A DNA stretch of 64,000 bases from Paraburkholderia dioscoreae (GTDB lineage: Bacteria; Pseudomonadota; Gammaproteobacteria; Burkholderiales; Burkholderiaceae): the NCBI RefSeq assembly GCF_902459535.1, contig NZ_LR699553.1:2728001-2792000 (forward strand), given 5' to 3'. This document shows positions 9,321 through 18,269 of the stretch, in pieces (position 1 is the first letter of the stretch; each line of letters begins with the position of its first letter). The notes under the pieces are model-generated. The model saw only the letters and a program-made list of their open reading frames with translations, made no database searches and was not told where the DNA came from. The position numbers were made by a program, and so were the translations under genes.

Positions 9321-9368
9321 GTCGCTCGCACGCTGGGCGCTGAAGGACGAAAGAGAACGCGCGCGGGC

Positions 9369-10340
9369 TTAGGCACCCGGCGTCGTTTCCTTGAACTTGC
9401 CGTACGACATCAACCGTTCGAAACGGCGTTGGCGCAGGTCATTGATGCTCATGCCCTGGAACTGGCGCAGCGAATCGGCAAGCGCACGGCGCAGCATGGC
9501 GGCCATGCCCTTCGGATCGCGATGCGCGCCGCCGAGCGGCTCGTTGACGATCTTGTCGATCAAACCGAGCGCCTTCAGCCGATGCGCGGTCAGGCCAAGC
9601 GCTTCCGCGGCTTCCGGCGCTTTCGCGGCGCTCTTCCACAGAATCGATGCGCAGCCTTCCGGCGAAATCACCGAATAGGTCGAGAATTGCAGCATCAGCA
9701 CGCTGTCGCCCACAGCAATGGCCAGCGCGCCGCCCGAACCGCCTTCACCGATGATCGTCGCGATCAGCGGCGTCTTCAATTCAGCCATCACGTACAGATT
9801 GCGGCCGATCGCCTCCGACTGACCGCGCTCTTCCGCGCCAATGCCCGGATACGCGCCCGGCGTGTCGATGAAGGTGAAAATCGGCAAGCCGAATTTTTCG
9901 GCGAGACGCATCAGACGTTCGGCCTTGCGATAGCCTTCCGGACGCGGCATGCCGAAGTTGCGCAGCGCGCGCTCCTTGGTGTCGCGGCCCTTCTGATGGC
10001 CGATCACCATGCAGGCCTGGCCGTTGAAACGCGCAAGGCCGCCGACGATCGACAGGTCGTCCGCATAGTTGCGGTCACCGTGCAGTTCGTGGAAATCGGT
10101 GAACAGCTCGTTCACGTAGTCGAACGTGTATGGACGTTGCGGATGGCGAGCGATTTGCGAAACCTGCCACGGCGTGAGGTTCGCGTACAGATCTTTGGTG
10201 AGCTGTTGACTTTTCTTGGACAGCCGCTCGATCTCTTCCGAAATATCGACGGCCGAATCGTCCTGCACGAAGCGCAATTCTTCGATCTTCGCTTCGAGTT
10301 CAGCGATCGGCTGTTCGAAATCCAGAAAGGTGGTCTTCAT
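9369..10340 (-). CDS. accA: Acetyl-CoA carboxylase carboxyltransferase subunit alpha
   Basis: With AccD forms the carboxyltransferase that moves CO2 from biotin to acetyl-CoA, giving malonyl-CoA for fatty-acid synthesis. 323 residues, the normal AccA length, starting MKTTFLDFEQPIAELEAKIE. Family landmarks are HGDRNYADD, IGHQKGRDTKER, FGMPRPEGYRKA, TPGAYPG and EGGSGGALAI. Together with fabI this window carries two fatty-acid synthesis genes, though not in one operon. Confidence 0.97.
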   Translation of the reverse strand: MKTTFLDFEQPIAELEAKIEELRFVQDDSAVDISEEIERLSKKSQQLTKDLYANLTPWQVSQIARHPQRPYTFDYVNELFTDFHELHGDRNYADDLSIVGGLARFNGQACMVIGHQKGRDTKERALRNFGMPRPEGYRKAERLMRLAEKFGLPIFTFIDTPGAYPGIGAEERGQSEAIGRNLYVMAELKTPLIATIIGEGGSGGALAIAVGDSVLMLQFSTYSVISPEGCASILWKSAAKAPEAAEALGLTAHRLKALGLIDKIVNEPLGGAHRDPKGMAAMLRRALADSLRQFQGMSINDLRQRRFERLMSYGKFKETTPGA

Positions 10341-10377
10341 TGGTTGTAATCCTTGGACTTACCGGCAGCGCGTATTC

Positions 10378-10399
10378 TAACCGCGCTCGCCGATGTCAA
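10378..10399 (-). promoter_or_regulatory. Putative accA promoter
   Basis: A perfect -35 hexamer TTGACA (10394-10399, minus strand) is followed by a weak -10 (TAGAAT at spacing 14, or GAATAC at spacing 16). It lies about 40-60 bases before the accA start. The -35 is convincing, the -10 less so. Confidence 0.45.
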
Positions 10400-10464
10400 A
10401 ACCATTTCTCAACTATCAATTTTTAACAGTCGATAGTTTTTGATCTGATTCCGTTTCTTGTTCT

Positions 10465-11514
10465 TCAGTAGTCGACCGGCAGCGGGTCCAGACTACGCCA
10501 CATATACCAGGTGGCGACGGTACGCCACGGCTCCCAGTTGGCGGCGACTTCGCGCGCTTCGCTGCGCGTGACCGGCTCACCGCTGAAATAGTTGACGCTG
10601 ATCGCACGGATCAGTCCCAGGTCGTCGAGCGGCAGGACATCCGGGCGCGACAGATTGAAGATCAGGAACATCTCCGCCGTCCAGCGGCCGATGCCGCGAA
10701 TCTGCGTGAGCTCGGCGATCACCGCCTCGTCTTCCATCGACGTCCATTTGCCGACGTGCAACGCACCCGAAACGAAATGCTGCGCGAGATCGAGCACGTA
10801 CTCGGCTTTGCGTTTGGACAACCCGCATGTAGTCAGCTTTTCCAGACCGAGCTTGATGAACTGCTGCGGCACCAGCTTCGGGCAGGCGGCCTCGACTTTC
10901 GCCCACGCTGCTTGTGCTGACGCGACCGAAATCTGCTGCCCCACCACCGAGCGCGCGAGCGTGACGAACGGATCGCCGCGGCTCAACAGATGCACCGGAC
11001 CGAACTTCGGAATCAGCTTCTTCAGAATACGATCGCGCTTGACAAGGTCGGCACACGCCTTGTCCCAATACGCCGGCCGCGTAACCTCGGGCGTGAGGCC
11101 GCCGATCTGCACCGGCACCGCGACTTCGCTCGCGCTCGCCGCTTCGCCCCCCGCGGTAGCGGATGCGCGCGTCTTGCGCACGACTTCGCCTTCGTGCCCC
11201 TCGCCTGTCACACGGGCCAGTTCCTGCACGTCGCCGGCCAGTTCGGCCGGCAATGCGCCATTGCTCTTTGCACGCGACGCCTTCGCGCGTTTCGCGACAG
11301 GCGCATGTACCGACGCGCCGTTGAGCGCGCGCTTGACCGAAGTCTTTTTCGATGCGCCCGCTGCGGTCTCGGCCACCGCCCCGGCGGCTTTCGACGATGC
11401 TTTCTTTAACACGCCGCTGCCCGTGCGAGCCGACGTGCGTGTCGACTTTCCCGCGGCTGCCGCGTTTGTTTGAGACGCGGCTCGTTTAGCCGGCGTCTTC
11501 GTGGCCGTTGCCAT
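10465..11514 (-). CDS. AlkA-type DNA-3-methyladenine glycosylase with a long Lys/Ala-rich N-terminal tail
   Basis: Base-excision repair enzyme of the HhH-GPD superfamily removing alkylated purines. 349 residues. Residues about 147-349 form the glycosylase: RSVVGQQISV (189-198), the helix-hairpin-helix QIRGIGRWTAEMFLIF (271-286) and the catalytic Asp in VLPLDDLGL (Asp298 by analogy with AlkA). Residues 1-145 are low complexity, rich in Ala, Lys, Thr and Ser with KxxAKRA units like a histone H1 or AlgP tail, probably a disordered DNA-binding extension. Between cysS and accA on the same strand. Confidence 0.9.
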   Translation of the reverse strand: MATATKTPAKRAASQTNAAAAGKSTRTSARTGSGVLKKASSKAAGAVAETAAGASKKTSVKRALNGASVHAPVAKRAKASRAKSNGALPAELAGDVQELARVTGEGHEGEVVRKTRASATAGGEAASASEVAVPVQIGGLTPEVTRPAYWDKACADLVKRDRILKKLIPKFGPVHLLSRGDPFVTLARSVVGQQISVASAQAAWAKVEAACPKLVPQQFIKLGLEKLTTCGLSKRKAEYVLDLAQHFVSGALHVGKWTSMEDEAVIAELTQIRGIGRWTAEMFLIFNLSRPDVLPLDDLGLIRAISVNYFSGEPVTRSEAREVAANWEPWRTVATWYMWRSLDPLPVDY

Positions 11515-11561
11515 CCTGCCTCCTGCCTGGCGAGTCGATCAAAGGGAAGCTCGAGGTGCGC

Positions 11562-12959
11562 TCACACGCGCCGCCACTCGGTCAACCCGCCGGGTTTGTC
11601 TTCAAGTGCAACGCCGGCCTCGAGCAATTCGGACCGGATCCGGTCTGCCGCCGCAAAGTCCTTCGACTGCTTCGCGGCCGCGCGCGCGGCAATCTTCGCT
11701 TCGATCGCTGCGGCCTCGAGCGCGCCCACGGCCGCTGTGCCCGCCGCCTGCTGCAGGTAGGCACGCGGCTCGCGGCCGAGCAGTCCGATCACCGCGCCAA
11801 GCGAACGCAATTGACGGGCCAGCGCGGAGTCGCGCGTGCGGTTCACTTCACTTGCCAACTCGAACAACACCGATACCGCAACCGGCGTGTTGAAGTCGTC
11901 GTTCATTGCTGCCTGGAAACGCTGCGCATACGCTTCGTTCCAGTCGAGTTCCGCGCCGTCAGGCGTGACGTCCTTCAGCGCGGTGTACAGACGCGTGAGG
12001 GCGTTGCGGGCGTCGTCGATATGCACGTCGCTGTAGTTCAGCGGCGAGCGGTAATGCGCGCGCGCGATGAAAAACCGCACGACCTCGGCATCGTACTGCG
12101 CCAATACTTCGCGAATCGTAAAGAAGTTGTTCAACGACTTCGACATCTTCTCATTGTCGATCTGTACGTAGCCGTTGTGCATCCAGAAATTGACGAAGGT
12201 TTGACCGGTGGCAGCTTCACTTTGCGCAATCTCGTTTTCGTGGTGCGGAAACTGCAGATCCTGGCCGCCACCATGAATGTCAAAATGTTCGCCGAGCAAC
12301 GTGCAGCCCATCGCCGAGCATTCGATATGCCAGCCCGGACGGCCGCGCCCGTACTTCGAATCCCAGCCGGTGTCGGCGGGCTCGTCGGGCTTGGCCTGTT
12401 TCCACAGCACGAAGTCGAGCGGATCCTGCTTCGCGTCGTTCGCGGCGACGCGCTCGCCCGCGCGCAGATCTTCGAGCGACTTGCCCGAGAGCTTGCCGTA
12501 GTTCGCGAACTTGCGCACCGCGTAGTTCACGTCGCCGTCGCTCGCCTGATAGGCGTAGCCGTTCGCCTCGAGCCGCTCGATCATGCCGAGCATCTGCGGA
12601 ATAAAATCCGTGGCGCGTGGCTCGATGTCGGGCCGCTGGATGCCGAGCGCGTCCGCGTCTTCATGCAGTGCCTTGATGAAGCGGTCGGTCAGCGATTTGA
12701 TCGTTTCGCCATTCTCGACCGCGCGCCGGATGATCTTGTCGTCGATGTCGGTGATGTTGCGCACGTAGGTCACGTCGTAGCCGAGCGTGCGCAACCAGCG
12801 CTGCACGATGTCGAACACGACCATGACCCGCGCATGACCGACGTGACAATAGTCGTACACGGTCATCCCGCAGACGTACATCCGCACGACACCGTCTTGC
12901 AGCGGCACGAAAGTTTGCTTGTCACGCGCGAGCGTGTTGTAGATGCGCAGTGATTCCAT
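11562..12959 (-). CDS. cysS: Cysteine--tRNA ligase
   Basis: Charges tRNA-Cys. 465 residues. The class I signature is present as HVGHARV (HIGH-type, near residue 40) and KMSKSLNNFF (KMSKS loop, near residue 270). The zinc ligands include Cys29 in YVCGMTVYDYC and the HIECSAM segment. The C-terminal DALR-type anticodon-binding domain ends in an Ala-rich helix and KPGGLTEWRRV. Divergent from the TPR protein gene at 13192. Confidence 0.97.
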   Translation of the reverse strand: MESLRIYNTLARDKQTFVPLQDGVVRMYVCGMTVYDYCHVGHARVMVVFDIVQRWLRTLGYDVTYVRNITDIDDKIIRRAVENGETIKSLTDRFIKALHEDADALGIQRPDIEPRATDFIPQMLGMIERLEANGYAYQASDGDVNYAVRKFANYGKLSGKSLEDLRAGERVAANDAKQDPLDFVLWKQAKPDEPADTGWDSKYGRGRPGWHIECSAMGCTLLGEHFDIHGGGQDLQFPHHENEIAQSEAATGQTFVNFWMHNGYVQIDNEKMSKSLNNFFTIREVLAQYDAEVVRFFIARAHYRSPLNYSDVHIDDARNALTRLYTALKDVTPDGAELDWNEAYAQRFQAAMNDDFNTPVAVSVLFELASEVNRTRDSALARQLRSLGAVIGLLGREPRAYLQQAAGTAAVGALEAAAIEAKIAARAAAKQSKDFAAADRIRSELLEAGVALEDKPGGLTEWRRV

Positions 12960-13191
12960 AGAGAACGGTGCGTGGGCCGAAAGAAATCCGCAATGTGTTT
13001 CATGCGCGCCGCGCCCAGCGAACAGACGGCGGGGTGCAGCGCATACAGCAAAACCGGTGCAACGGGTGCGGCGGTCAGGCTGCGGTCAAGGCGGAGACGA
13101 CCACGAGTGGCGAAAAGACAGTTTGCGGTTCGACGGAACGCGCAGACCTTTTGTTAGAATGGGTCGGAGTATAACATCCAGACCTGAGCCT

Positions 13192-14010
13192 ATGAAACCT
13201 TCAAGCGGCCGCGCGCGCAGCGCTGCGACCCTCGCCGCGACGGCCTTTGGTAGCGTCGCGCGCGGCGTGACGCACGGCATGAGCGGCGGCGTTGCGCCCG
13301 GCGCGACCCGTGCCCTCGCTTTGCGCATCACCCTGGCTGTGGCCCTTGCGACCGTGCCGGCAGCGGCCGCCTTTGCGCAGAAGACCGCCACGCTGCCGCA
13401 AGGTCCCGCCGTGCGCGACAACACGCCGGAAATCGACGCGTCGATCGCGCAGAAAAACTGGGCCGCCTCCTTGACCCAGCTCGACGCGCGCATCGCCTCG
13501 AATCCGCGCGACGCGCAAGCGAAGTTCAAGCGCGGCACGGTGCTCGCCCACCTGGGCCGCGACGACGAAGCCATCACCGCGTTCACCGAACTCACGCAAA
13601 CCTACCCCGAGTTGCCCGAGCCGTATAACAACCTCGCCGCGCTGTACGCGAAGCAAGGCCGTTATGCCGAAGCGCGCGCCGCGCTCGAAACGGCGACCAA
13701 GGTCAACCCGGGCTACGGCCTCGCATACGAAAATCTCGGCGACCTGTATCTGCGTATGGCCAACGAAGCCTATCGCCGCGCGCAGAGCCTCGGCAAGGTG
13801 AGCCCCACCACCACGCAGCGCCTCGCGGACATCCAGAAGGTCATCTCGCCGGTCAGAACCCACGCGCCGGCACAGCAGGCCGCCACCGCGGAAGACAACT
13901 ACACCGCGCGCGCCACCTCGAACATGAACATGACGCAGACGCCGAGCTTCCAGTACGGCGGCGCGAACGGCTCGCTCGCCATGCCGCCCTACATGGCGCC
14001 GTCGAAGTAA
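13192..14010 (+). CDS. TPR-repeat exported protein
   Basis: 272 residues from the ATG at 13192. The long frame upstream of that ATG runs into the cysS promoter region and is not believable. The N-terminus is Arg/Ala-rich with a hydrophobic core (ALRITLAVALATVPAAAAFAQ) ending in a signal-peptide site. Residues about 85-205 hold three tetratricopeptide units (AQAKFKRGTVLAHLGRDDEA, PEPYNNLAALYAKQGRYAEA, GLAYENLGDLYLRMANEAYR). Likely a periplasmic or lipid-envelope scaffold. First gene of a plus-strand cluster with ppiA, ppiB and lpxH; partner unknown. Confidence 0.88.
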   Translation: MKPSSGRARSAATLAATAFGSVARGVTHGMSGGVAPGATRALALRITLAVALATVPAAAAFAQKTATLPQGPAVRDNTPEIDASIAQKNWAASLTQLDARIASNPRDAQAKFKRGTVLAHLGRDDEAITAFTELTQTYPELPEPYNNLAALYAKQGRYAEARAALETATKVNPGYGLAYENLGDLYLRMANEAYRRAQSLGKVSPTTTQRLADIQKVISPVRTHAPAQQAATAEDNYTARATSNMNMTQTPSFQYGGANGSLAMPPYMAPSK

Positions 14011-14058
14011 CGCCGTTAAGTTTTCGCGCAACACGTTTTTCCAACCCTGAGGATCTTC

Positions 14059-14640
14059 ATGAAATGGTTGATGTTGGCGCTCGGCAGCGCCGCCCTGATC
14101 GCAAACGCGCCCGCCTTTGCCCAGTCCGGTTCGCAAGCCGCGCATCCGTCCGTCCTCTTCAAGACATCGGAAGGCGACATTCGTGTCGAGTTGTATCCCG
14201 AGAAAGCGCCCAAGACGGTCGCCAACTTCCTCGACTACGTGAAGTCCGGCCAGTACAGCGGCACGATTTTCCATCGCGTGATTCGCGGCTTCATGATTCA
14301 GGGCGGCGGCTATACGCAGAGTTTCGCTGAGAAGCCCACGCGCGCTCCGATCGTGCTCGAAAGCCGTAACGGTCTGAAGAACACGACCGGCACGCTCGCC
14401 ATGGCGCGCACCAGCGATCCGAATTCGGCCACCGCGCAGTTCTTCATCAACACGGTGGACAATGCCGGCCTCGACTATCCGAATCCGGACGGCAACGGCT
14501 ATGCGGTGTTCGGCAAGGTCACGGGCGGCATGGACGTCGTGAAGAAGATCGAAGGCACACCCACCACCTCGCGCGGCCCGATGAGCGACGTGCCGCAAAA
14601 GCCGGTCGTGATCGAGTCGGCAACGGTCGTCGGCAAGTAA
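14059..14640 (+). CDS. ppiA: Periplasmic peptidyl-prolyl cis-trans isomerase (cyclophilin)
   Basis: 193 residues. The signal peptide MKWLMLALGSAALIANAPAF ends at AFAQSG, so the enzyme acts in the periplasm. The cyclophilin core has FHRVIRGFMIQGGG (catalytic Arg and the FMIQGG motif), ARTSDPNSATAQFFIN and the C-terminal YAVFGKVTGGMDVV. It lies 48 bases after the TPR gene and upstream of the cytoplasmic paralogue ppiB; the two are clearly duplicates. Confidence 0.94.
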   Translation: MKWLMLALGSAALIANAPAFAQSGSQAAHPSVLFKTSEGDIRVELYPEKAPKTVANFLDYVKSGQYSGTIFHRVIRGFMIQGGGYTQSFAEKPTRAPIVLESRNGLKNTTGTLAMARTSDPNSATAQFFINTVDNAGLDYPNPDGNGYAVFGKVTGGMDVVKKIEGTPTTSRGPMSDVPQKPVVIESATVVGK

Positions 14641-14803
14641 TTGCAGCAATCAAGGCGCGCAACATACGGCAACACACAGCAACACATACAGCGCGCCTGA
14701 ATAAAAAGCGTCAGCGCACAATCCACGCCCCGGCGCGGCCCGGCGTCAGTTCATGACGACTTGCCGCGCCTTTTACCCACCCCGTTCATCAAAGGATTCC
14801 ATC

Positions 14804-15298
14804 ATGGTTGAACTGCATACGAACCACGGCGTCATCAAACTCGAACTGGACGCTGAAAAGGCGCCGAAATCGGTTGAGAACTTCCTCAACTACGTGAAGG
14901 CCGGCCACTACGACAACACGGTGTTTCACCGCGTGATCGACGGCTTCATGATCCAGGGCGGCGGCTTCGAGCCCGGCATGAAGCAGAAGCCGACGGCCGA
15001 GCCGATCACCAACGAAGCGAACAACGGTCTGAAGAACGTGAACGGCTCGATCGCGATGGCTCGCACGAACGACCCGCATTCGGCCACGGCGCAGTTCTTC
15101 ATCAACGTGAACGACAACGACTTTCTGAACCATTCGTCGCCGACGCCGCAGGGCTGGGGCTACGCCGTGTTCGGCAAGGTGGTCGAAGGCATGGACATCG
15201 TCGAGAAGATCAAGAAGGTCAAGACGGGCTCGAAGGGCTTCCATCAGGACGTGCCGGCTGACGACGTGGTGATCGAAAAAGCTGTGATCGTCGACTGA
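14804..15298 (+). CDS. ppiB: Cytoplasmic peptidyl-prolyl cis-trans isomerase B
   Basis: 164 residues from the ATG at 14804 (MVELHTNHGVIKLELDAEKA); no signal peptide. Catalytic motifs FHRVIDGFMIQGGGFE and ARTNDPHSATAQFFIN are present. I chose this ATG over an upstream in-frame start at 14753 because homology begins here. Paralogue of the preceding ppiA, 163 bases downstream. Confidence 0.95.
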   Translation: MVELHTNHGVIKLELDAEKAPKSVENFLNYVKAGHYDNTVFHRVIDGFMIQGGGFEPGMKQKPTAEPITNEANNGLKNVNGSIAMARTNDPHSATAQFFINVNDNDFLNHSSPTPQGWGYAVFGKVVEGMDIVEKIKKVKTGSKGFHQDVPADDVVIEKAVIVD

Positions 15299-15356
15299 AC
15301 GTGAACGAAGCGTGAACCAAGCGTCGACTCGTTCGAACTGACATCAGGCACCTTCA

Positions 15357-16154
15357 ATGCTGCAAGAAACGCCGCTGCGAAGCGTCGCCGCGGGCGTGCC
15401 TGGCGAGGGCAAGCGCCCGCACGCCGCACGCCCGTTTTTTTTCCTCTCCGATCTTCACTTGAGCGAGGCGATTCCGCATACGGTCGCCGCGTTCGAGCAT
15501 TTCATCCGCGTCACCGCCGAGCAGGCCGATTCGGTTTTCATCCTCGGCGACCTGTTCGAGTACTGGATCGGCGACGACATGCTCGTCGAGCCGTTCGTCG
15601 CGCGTATGGCGGCGCTGCTGCACACATTGTCCGAGCGCGGCATTGCGCTCTACGTCATGCACGGCAACCGCGATTTTCTGCTGGGCAAGCGTTTCATGAG
15701 AGCGGCCGGCGCGATCTGGCTACCCGACCCTTTCGTGATCACCGCATTCGGCACGCGTATCGCGCTCGCGCACGGCGACGGGCTGTGCACCGCGGATCGC
15801 GGCTATCAAATGTTCCGACGTCTTGGGCGCAGCCGTTTCGCGCAGATGCTTTTTCTGGCGTGGCCGTTCCGCTGGCGTCAGAAGCTCGCCGAGAACATGC
15901 GCTCGAAAAGCGAACAAGGCCGCGCGCGGCCGGTTTCGCCGAAGTACGACGTGACGGCCGCGGCGGTGGGCGCGTTGTTCAAGTCGTCGAAAACGGCGAC
16001 CATCATTCATGGGCACACGCACCGGCCGGCGCGGCATCGCGAACCGGGCGGCACGCGCTGGGTTCTGCCGGATTGGGATCTGGACCACGGCGAGCGCCGT
16101 GGCGGGTATCTGCGTATCGATGCTGAAGGGATTCGGGCGCTGCCGCTGGATTGA
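15357..16154 (+). CDS. lpxH: UDP-2,3-diacylglucosamine diphosphatase LpxH
   Basis: Hydrolyses UDP-2,3-diacylglucosamine to lipid X in lipid A synthesis at the inner membrane. 265 residues. The calcineurin-type metal motifs are complete: SDLHLSEA (Asp/His), GDLFEYWIGDD, GNRDFLLGKRF, AHGDGLC and the final IHGHTHRPARH. It is about 20 residues longer at the N-terminus than usual. Last gene of the ppi cluster. Confidence 0.95.
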   Translation: MLQETPLRSVAAGVPGEGKRPHAARPFFFLSDLHLSEAIPHTVAAFEHFIRVTAEQADSVFILGDLFEYWIGDDMLVEPFVARMAALLHTLSERGIALYVMHGNRDFLLGKRFMRAAGAIWLPDPFVITAFGTRIALAHGDGLCTADRGYQMFRRLGRSRFAQMLFLAWPFRWRQKLAENMRSKSEQGRARPVSPKYDVTAAAVGALFKSSKTATIIHGHTHRPARHREPGGTRWVLPDWDLDHGERRGGYLRIDAEGIRALPLD

Positions 16155-16301
16155 TTGTGGCGGCGGTTGATTACGGCGCTGTCGCCGCTCAGCGTGCCAG
16201 CATTAATACTGGCCTGCCTGCGGGCCGCATTCAGCGCTGCTGGCTGCCCTTGGGTTAGCGCCCGCGCAGTGTGGTGTTGATGGTGGCGCCAAGCGCGAGC
16301 G

Positions 16302-16380
16302 TTCGGCTTCGGCTTCGGCTTCGGCTTCGGCTTCGGCTTCGGCTTCGGCTTCGGCTTCGGCTTCGGCTTCGGCTTCGGCT
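16302..16380. repeat. Perfect hexanucleotide microsatellite (TTCGGC)13
   Basis: Thirteen uninterrupted TTCGGC units plus one base, immediately downstream of the cysE stop codon (minus strand). On the minus strand it reads GCCGAA repeats, in frame as Ala-Glu in a small open frame that starts at the cysE stop. Perfect short tandem repeats of this length are rare in bacterial genomes and are usually variable in copy number. Confidence 0.97.
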
Positions 16381-16387
16381 GGCAGCA

Positions 16388-17233
16388 TCAGCGCTCCGCC
16401 ACCGCCCCATCCACCTTGCCCGCGATTGCGGCCGACAGGCGCCGCAGATCGAGCAGCGCCGCGTCCGCGCCTTGTATTGCTTCGAGACTCGTGCCCAGCC
16501 GGTCCAGCGCATCGACGATTTCGTCGATGCGCTTCGCTTGCGTGGCCGCGTGATCGATCAGGCCGTGAATCGCCAGCGACACGGGATCGTCTGCATTCGG
16601 CGTGATGCCGTACGCGCAGAAGCCACTGCTTCCGACCGAGCGTTTCGCATCGCTCGCGGCGCCGCCGGAATCGGAATTCACCGCAGCGGAAGCCACTTCC
16701 GACGCCACCGCAGCCGCCGCCGGCACGATGATCCGCGCCGGATTGCCCACCGCAGTGCCGCGCGCCGGCACGGGCTTGGTCACCACCGCGTTCGAACCGA
16801 TCTTCGCCTCCGCGCCGATCGTAAAGCCGCCGAGCACCTTCGCGCCCGCGCCGACGATCACGCCGCGCTCGAGCGTCGGATGCCGTTTCGCCCCGCGAGT
16901 GAGCGACGTGCCGCCGAGCGTCACGCCCTGGTAGATGGTGCAGTCGTCGCCGACCTGGGCAGTCTCGCCGATCACCACGCCCATACCGTGATCGATGAAT
17001 ACGCGCCGCCCGAGCGTCGCGCCCGGATGGATTTCGATGCCGGTCATGAAGCGCGCCACCTGCGAGACGAAACGTGCGAGCCAGCGGCGCCTTGCCTGCC
17101 AGCATGCATGAGCGAGCCGGTGCAGCACGAGCGCGTGCAGCCCCGGGTAACACGTGAGGACTTCCCAGGCGCTGCGGGCGGCGGGGTCGCGCTCGCGGAT
17201 CGTGGCAATGTCTTCGCGAAGTCTCGTGAACAT
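16388..17233 (-). CDS. cysE: Serine O-acetyltransferase CysE
   Basis: Acetylates serine with acetyl-CoA, the committed step of cysteine synthesis. 281 residues from the ATG at 17233 (MFTRLREDIATIRERDPAAR). The left-handed beta-helix hexapeptide repeats include HPGATLGRRVFIDHGMGVVIGETAQVGDDCTIYQGVTLGG. The body is canonical, but the C-terminus continues about 100 residues past the usual end with an Ala/Ser-rich stretch and a helical tail. A microsatellite follows the stop codon. Upstream in-frame starts (to 17311) look spurious. Confidence 0.93.
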   Translation of the reverse strand: MFTRLREDIATIRERDPAARSAWEVLTCYPGLHALVLHRLAHACWQARRRWLARFVSQVARFMTGIEIHPGATLGRRVFIDHGMGVVIGETAQVGDDCTIYQGVTLGGTSLTRGAKRHPTLERGVIVGAGAKVLGGFTIGAEAKIGSNAVVTKPVPARGTAVGNPARIIVPAAAAVASEVASAAVNSDSGGAASDAKRSVGSSGFCAYGITPNADDPVSLAIHGLIDHAATQAKRIDEIVDALDRLGTSLEAIQGADAALLDLRRLSAAIAGKVDGAVAER

Positions 17234-17432
17234 GGCAAGGGACTGTGTTGTAGGAGAAAGGGCCACACGCGCGACAACGCACGCATGCCGGCACGGCTTG
17301 CCGCATAGCACGGCAGCAGCTTTGCTTAGAACGTTTCGAGGATTGTAGGGCGAATGCGCGCAACGTGCCGCAAGCCCACGCTGCCGGCGGGGTCGTCGCC
17401 GGCTATCCGGCTATCGGAACGGCACGCCGTTC

Positions 17433-18269
17433 TCAGGACGCGTCGCCGCCCTTGGGTCCGGTCTTCAACAGAATGTGTTTGGCGATGCCGCGCACGATAT
17501 TCACTTCCTCACGCTCAAGACCGGAGCGCGCGAACAGCCGCCGCAGACGCGACATCAGCTTCTTCGGATTGGCCGGATCGAGAAATTCGAGCGCGACCAG
17601 CGCGCTTTCCAGATGCATGAACATGCTTTCGATTTCGTCGCTCGCCGCGCGTGCGCCGGCCGGTTCGGCCGGTCCCGCCGCCGCCCGAGGCGCGGCGTGC
17701 GCCGCGGTCGTTGCGCTATCGGCCGAAAGATAGGTGGTGCGCAACTCGTACGCGAGCACCTGCACGGCCTGCGCGAGATTGAGCGAGCTGTAGGCCGGAT
17801 TGGCCGGAATATGCGCGAGCGCGCTGCACCGCTCGACATCCTCGTTCGACAAACCCGTGCGCTCGTTGCCGAATACCAGCGCGATCTCGCCGTGCATCGC
17901 CTGCTCGCGCGCGACGCCGGCCGCGGCGCGCGGCGCCCATTGCGGCGGCCCGTATTCCCGCAGCCGCGCGGTCAGCGCGATCGACCAATGCACGCCGCTC
18001 AAGGCGTCGGCGAGCGTCGGCACGACGTGCGCGGAGGCCAGCACGTCGTCGGCGCCGCTCGCCATAGCGATGGCCTCCGGATCGGCCTGTACCTGCGGCA
18101 CGCGCGGCGACACCAGCACGAGCCGCGAGAAACCCATGGTTTTCAACGCGCGCGCCGCGGCGCCGACATTGCCGGGGTGGCTCGGCTCGACGAGCACGAA
18201 GCGGGTCGAGGTAAAGCCGCCGCGCAATTCGGCTACGGCACGATCGGAAGAATGGGGGGTATGGTCCAC
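17433..18269 (-). CDS. trmJ: tRNA (cytidine/uridine-2'-O-)-methyltransferase TrmJ
   Basis: SpoU/SPOUT-family enzyme that methylates the ribose at position 32 of tRNA anticodon loops. The family N-terminus RFVLVEPSHPGNVGAAARALK with the motif N-G-A-A-R and the C-terminal knot motifs (ALVFGNERTGLSNEDVERC, IPANPAYSSLNLAQAVQVLAYE) are intact. I placed the start at the GTG at 18269 (VDHTPHSS); an ATG at 18350 would add 27 residues that do not resemble the family. A C-terminal extension of about 80 residues (ESMFMHLESALVALEFLDP) is normal for TrmJ. Divergent from suhB. Confidence 0.9.
   Translation of the reverse strand: MDHTPHSSDRAVAELRGGFTSTRFVLVEPSHPGNVGAAARALKTMGFSRLVLVSPRVPQVQADPEAIAMASGADDVLASAHVVPTLADALSGVHWSIALTARLREYGPPQWAPRAAAGVAREQAMHGEIALVFGNERTGLSNEDVERCSALAHIPANPAYSSLNLAQAVQVLAYELRTTYLSADSATTAAHAAPRAAAGPAEPAGARAASDEIESMFMHLESALVALEFLDPANPKKLMSRLRRLFARSGLEREEVNIVRGIAKHILLKTGPKGGDAS

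Noticed and set aside
8928..10349. 473-codon plus-strand frame opposite tilS and accA
   Set aside because: Spans two well-supported genes on the other strand; composition is shadow-like.
11508..12953. 481-codon plus-strand frame opposite cysS
   Set aside because: Mirror of cysS; no motif.
13201..14649. 482-codon minus-strand frame opposite the TPR and ppiA genes
   Set aside because: Shadow; crosses two genes with signal peptides and clear motifs.
16203..17363. 386-codon minus-strand frame including the Ala-Glu repeat
   Set aside because: Most of it is an off-frame reading of cysE. Only the last 62 codons after the cysE stop are discussed as a curiosity.
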